A DNA stretch of 8,873 bases from Zeimonas sp937903095 (lineage in GTDB: Bacteria; Pseudomonadota; Gammaproteobacteria; Burkholderiales; Burkholderiaceae_E), in the NCBI GenBank assembly GCA_937903095.1, contig CALCZN010000028.1, positions 1-8,873 on the forward strand. The letters are read 5' to 3'. The first letter of the stretch is position 1, and every line of letters starts with the position of its first letter. A model generated the notes under the pieces. That model worked only from the letters and a program-made list of their open reading frames with translations. It did not search any database and had not been told where the DNA came from. Below are positions 6,906-8,873 of this stretch, piece after piece. The position numbers and the translations under genes are program-made.

Positions 6906-7837
6906 ACGCTCTCGAACAGCTCAAGCAATTCACCGTCGTCGTCGCCGATACGAGCGACTTCCGCACGATCCAGCAGTACGGCGCGCGCGACGCGACCACC
7001 AATCCGTCGCTCGTGCTCAAGGCCGCGCACAAGGACGAATACGCGCAGCTGCTGCGACAGTGCGTCGCCGACCACGCGAAGGAGGACACGCAGTCGCTCG
7101 CCGATCGCCTGCTCGTGCGCTTCGGGCAGGAGATCCTGAAGGTCGTCCCGGGCCGTGTGTCCACCGAAACCGATGCGCGCCTGTCCTTCGACACGCAGGC
7201 GAGCATCACGCGCGCGCAGCGCATCGTCTCTTTCTACGAGGAGGCGGGCGTTTCGCGCGAGCGGGTGCTGATCAAGGTAGCCTCCACGTGGGAGGGGATC
7301 CGCGCCGCCGAGCAGCTCGAGCGCCAGGGGATCCACTGCAACCTGACGCTGCTGTTCTCGTTCCCGCAGGCGGTCGCCTGCGCCGACGCGGGCGTGACGC
7401 TGATCTCGCCCTTCGTCGGCCGCATCTACGACTGGTATCGCAAGCACGAGAACCGCGACTACGCGCCCGAGGAAGATCCGGGCGTGCTGTCGGTGCGCCG
7501 CATCTACGACTACTACAAGAAGTACGACTATTCCACCGAAGTGATGGGCGCGAGCTTTCGCAGCCCGGGGCAGGTGCTGGCGCTCGCCGGCTGTGACCTG
7601 CTGACGATCAGCCCCGACCTGCTCGGGAAGCTGGCCGAATCGAACGAGCGAATCGAGCGCAAGCTCGACCCGAAGGCCGCGCACGGCAAGAACATCGAGC
7701 GGGTGTCCTTCGACGAGAAGACCTTCCGTTACGCGGTCAACGAGGACGCGATGGCCACCGACAAGCTGGCCGACGGCATCCGCGTCTTCGCCGCCGACGT
7801 GGTGAAGCTCGAGGAGCTGGTGGCGAAACTGCGCTGA
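6902..7837 (+). CDS. tal: Transaldolase
   Basis: This gene encodes a 311-residue class I transaldolase (E. coli TalB has 317), which moves a dihydroxyacetone unit between sedoheptulose 7-phosphate and glyceraldehyde 3-phosphate in the non-oxidative pentose phosphate pathway. D16 (VVVADTSDF), DATTNPSL at 30-37, E89 and the Schiff-base lysine K125 (RVLIKVASTWEGIRAAEQLE) are in place. NLTLLFSF at 147-154, SPFVGRIYDW at 169-178, and EDPGV and MGASFR further on all follow TalB closely. It starts within the dsbB stop (ATGA) with its own GGAGG at 6890-6894, seven bases upstream. It ends only 13 bases before the convergent flavodoxin gene, and there is no hairpin-plus-T terminator between them. dsbB and tal have no known functional tie; the overlap suggests simple co-expression. 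Confidence 0.97.
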   Translation: MNALEQLKQFTVVVADTSDFRTIQQYGARDATTNPSLVLKAAHKDEYAQLLRQCVADHAKEDTQSLADRLLVRFGQEILKVVPGRVSTETDARLSFDTQASITRAQRIVSFYEEAGVSRERVLIKVASTWEGIRAAEQLERQGIHCNLTLLFSFPQAVACADAGVTLISPFVGRIYDWYRKHENRDYAPEEDPGVLSVRRIYDYYKKYDYSTEVMGASFRSPGQVLALAGCDLLTISPDLLGKLAESNERIERKLDPKAAHGKNIERVSFDEKTFRYAVNEDAMATDKLADGIRVFAADVVKLEELVAKLR

Positions 7838-7850
7838 GCGCGACGGCGAC

Positions 7851-8342
7851 TCACCAGATCCCCATCGCCAGTCCGGTGCCGAGTGCGCGGCCGAGTTCGC
7901 GCGCGCGCTCGAGTTGCGCCGGCTCGATGCGCTTCGGTGCGAGGATCTGCTCTGGCGTCTGCGCTCCGACGACCACGATGAGTGGTTCCGCGATTTCCTT
8001 CAGCCGCCAGCCGGTGGCGATGCGCGCGATCTGGCGCGCGGCGCCAGTGCCGTCGGTGCCTGCGCAGACGAGCGTGGCGTAGGGCAGGCCGTCGACGCGC
8101 CCGAGCACCGGGTAGTAGGTGCGGTCGAAGAAGTCCTTCATCATCCCCGCCATCGATGCGAGGTTCTCCGGGGTGGCGAAGACGAAGGCCTGCGCCGCGA
8201 GCACGTCGGCGGCGTGGGCCTGGTCGGCGCGAAGCGACACGACCTCCGTGCCCGGCTCCTCGCGCGCACCGTCGGCCAGCGCTTCGGCGAGCTGGCGCGT
8301 GCCTCCGGTCATCGACCACCAGACGATCAGCAGGCGGGGCAT
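7851..8342 (-). CDS. Flavodoxin-like FMN-binding protein (flavodoxin/NADPH-dependent FMN reductase fold)
   Basis: This gene encodes a 163-residue cytoplasmic protein with a flavodoxin fold. RLLIVWW is the first strand, followed by the FMN phosphate loop SMTGGT (10-15). The second flavin-contact region at 56-77 (ATPENLASMAG, then MKDFFDRTYY) resembles the WrbA/flavodoxin-family loop. GTDGTGA (95-101) leads into the last part of the domain. It probably carries FMN and takes electrons from NAD(P)H or a partner; the substrate cannot be read from sequence. The ATG at 8342 is required because the first strand begins two residues later, yet no Shine-Dalgarno sequence precedes it. The leader is the pyrimidine-rich face of the repeat. 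The frame is open back to 8480, inside dut, but that would translate the repeat. It is the next gene after dut on the same strand and may share its transcript. Confidence 0.85.
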   Translation of the reverse strand: MPRLLIVWWSMTGGTRQLAEALADGAREEPGTEVVSLRADQAHAADVLAAQAFVFATPENLASMAGMMKDFFDRTYYPVLGRVDGLPYATLVCAGTDGTGAARQIARIATGWRLKEIAEPLIVVVGAQTPEQILAPKRIEPAQLERARELGRALGTGLAMGIW

Positions 8343-8344
8343 CG

Positions 8345-8464
8345 AGGAGGGGAAGGGGGGAGGGAGAAGGGGGGAGGCCGGGCGCGCGGTTTCGGCCTTC
8401 GCCGCGATCCGCCAGTTGCCGAGGCGCCGCCCTTCTCCCTTGATACTCGAGCGTTCACCTTCCC
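8345..8464. repeat. G-rich/C-rich inverted-repeat element, copy 2
   Basis: G-runs at 8349-8352, 8355-8360, 8362-8364 and 8369-8374 satisfy a G-quadruplex pattern on the plus strand. AGGGAGAAGGG (8361-8371) pairs perfectly with CCCTTCTCCCT (8430-8440). GGGAAGG (8350-8356) pairs with CCTTCCC (8458-8464) as an outer stem that reaches into the last codons of dut. The core TGCCGAGG (8417-8424), followed by TTCTCCC (8433-8439), repeats the layout of copy 1 (6328-6335 and 6343-6349). The element fills the whole gap between dut and the flavodoxin-like gene. Confidence 0.65.
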
Positions 8465-8873
8465 GTACTGCCGAACCCACCCGCGCCGCGCGGGCTGTCC
8501 TCGAAGCTTTCGACCACGTTCCACTGCACCTGGACGACCGGTACGACGACGAGTTGCGCGATGCGATCCAGTGGCTCGATCGTGAACGCGTCGCGGCCCC
8601 GGTTCCAGCACGAGACCATCAGCGGACCCTGGTAGTCGGAGTCGATCAGCCCGACGAGGTTGCCGAGGACGATGCCGTGCTTCGCGCCCAGGCCCGAGCG
8701 CGGCAGGATCATCGCGGCGTAGTGCGGATCGCCGATGTGGATCGACAGGCCGGTGGGCAGCAGTTGCGCGGCGCCGGGTTCGAGGACGAGCGGCGCGTCG
8801 ATGCACGCGCGCAGGTCCAGGCCGGCGCTGCCTTTCGTCGCGTAGGCGGGCATCTGCGCGGCCAGGCGAGTAT
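8455..8873 (-). CDS. dut: Deoxyuridine 5'-triphosphate nucleotidohydrolase (dUTPase), N-terminus outside window
   Basis: This trimeric dUTPase hydrolyses dUTP to dUMP and pyrophosphate, keeping uracil out of DNA and supplying dUMP for dTMP synthesis. All five family motifs are visible. Numbered from the Met at 8853, they are AGLDLRA at 10-16, PRSGLG at 51-56, GLIDSDYQG at 68-76 (with the catalytic Asp), DRIAQLVVVP at 97-106, and the Gly-rich tail RGAGGFGSTGR at 122-132. That Met is unlikely to be the start: the frame continues to the window edge as TRLAAQ, matching the residues that precede this point in E. coli Dut, so about ten residues are missing. The stop is TGA at 8457-8455. In many proteobacteria dut follows coaBC, which may lie just beyond the edge. 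Confidence 0.95.
   Translation of the reverse strand, partial: TRLAAQMPAYATKGSAGLDLRACIDAPLVLEPGAAQLLPTGLSIHIGDPHYAAMILPRSGLGAKHGIVLGNLVGLIDSDYQGPLMVSCWNRGRDAFTIEPLDRIAQLVVVPVVQVQWNVVESFEDSPRGAGGFGSTGR

Noticed and set aside
7838..7850. A terminator between the convergent tal and flavodoxin-like genes
   Set aside because: The 13-base gap contains only a short GCGCTGAGCGC palindrome reaching back into tal, with no T-run on either strand.
8851..8853. The ATG at 8853 as the dut start
   Set aside because: The frame continues upstream to the window edge with residues that match the dUTPase N-terminal region, so this Met is internal.

Overview
This GC-rich window (roughly two-thirds G+C by eye) reads as chromosome of a proteobacterium, most likely a betaproteobacterium. 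The evidence is the csp/clpS-clpA divergon, the sequence style of ClpS, the adjacent dut and flavodoxin genes, and a flavocytochrome c operon of the kind found in sulfur-oxidising members. The assignment to Betaproteobacteria is inference; no rRNA is present. I saw no tRNA, IS element, phage gene or CRISPR array.

Layout. Positions 1-293 hold the 3' end of an unidentified plus-strand gene, closed by a strong bidirectional hairpin terminator (317-346) shared with a convergent cold-shock gene (549-346, minus). A 306-base divergent control region (550-855) separates the cold-shock gene from clpS-clpA (856-3467, plus, ATGA overlap), which encode the N-degron adaptor and the unfoldase of the ClpAP protease. 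Positions 3597-6280 (plus) hold a short leader ORF, a membrane-anchored tetrahaem NapC/NirT-type cytochrome, a dihaem cytochrome (FccA) and a Tat-exported flavoprotein (FccB). FccA and FccB together form flavocytochrome c sulfide dehydrogenase. A G-rich/C-rich inverted-repeat element (about 6286-6366) then leads into dsbB-tal (6387-7837, plus, ATGA overlap): the quinone-linked oxidase for periplasmic disulfide formation and transaldolase. On the minus strand, dut (entering from the right edge, ending at 8455) is followed by a second copy of the same kind of repeat (about 8345-8464) and a flavodoxin-like gene (8342-7851) that converges on tal.

How the genes work together. The centre of interest is the napC-like/fccA/fccB operon. 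FccB should oxidise sulfide at its flavin and redox disulfide and pass electrons to the two FccA haems. The co-transcribed quinone-family tetrahaem cytochrome suggests a direct link to the membrane quinone pool, which is not part of the textbook FCSD scheme. The other genes are housekeeping.

Other signals. clpS and dsbB lack Shine-Dalgarno sequences and each has a good -10 hexamer exactly six bases before the ATG, so both may be read from leaderless mRNAs. Two tiny ORFs with strong Shine-Dalgarno sequences precede the two cytochrome genes. The two intergenic repeats share a core and are both able to form G-quadruplexes.
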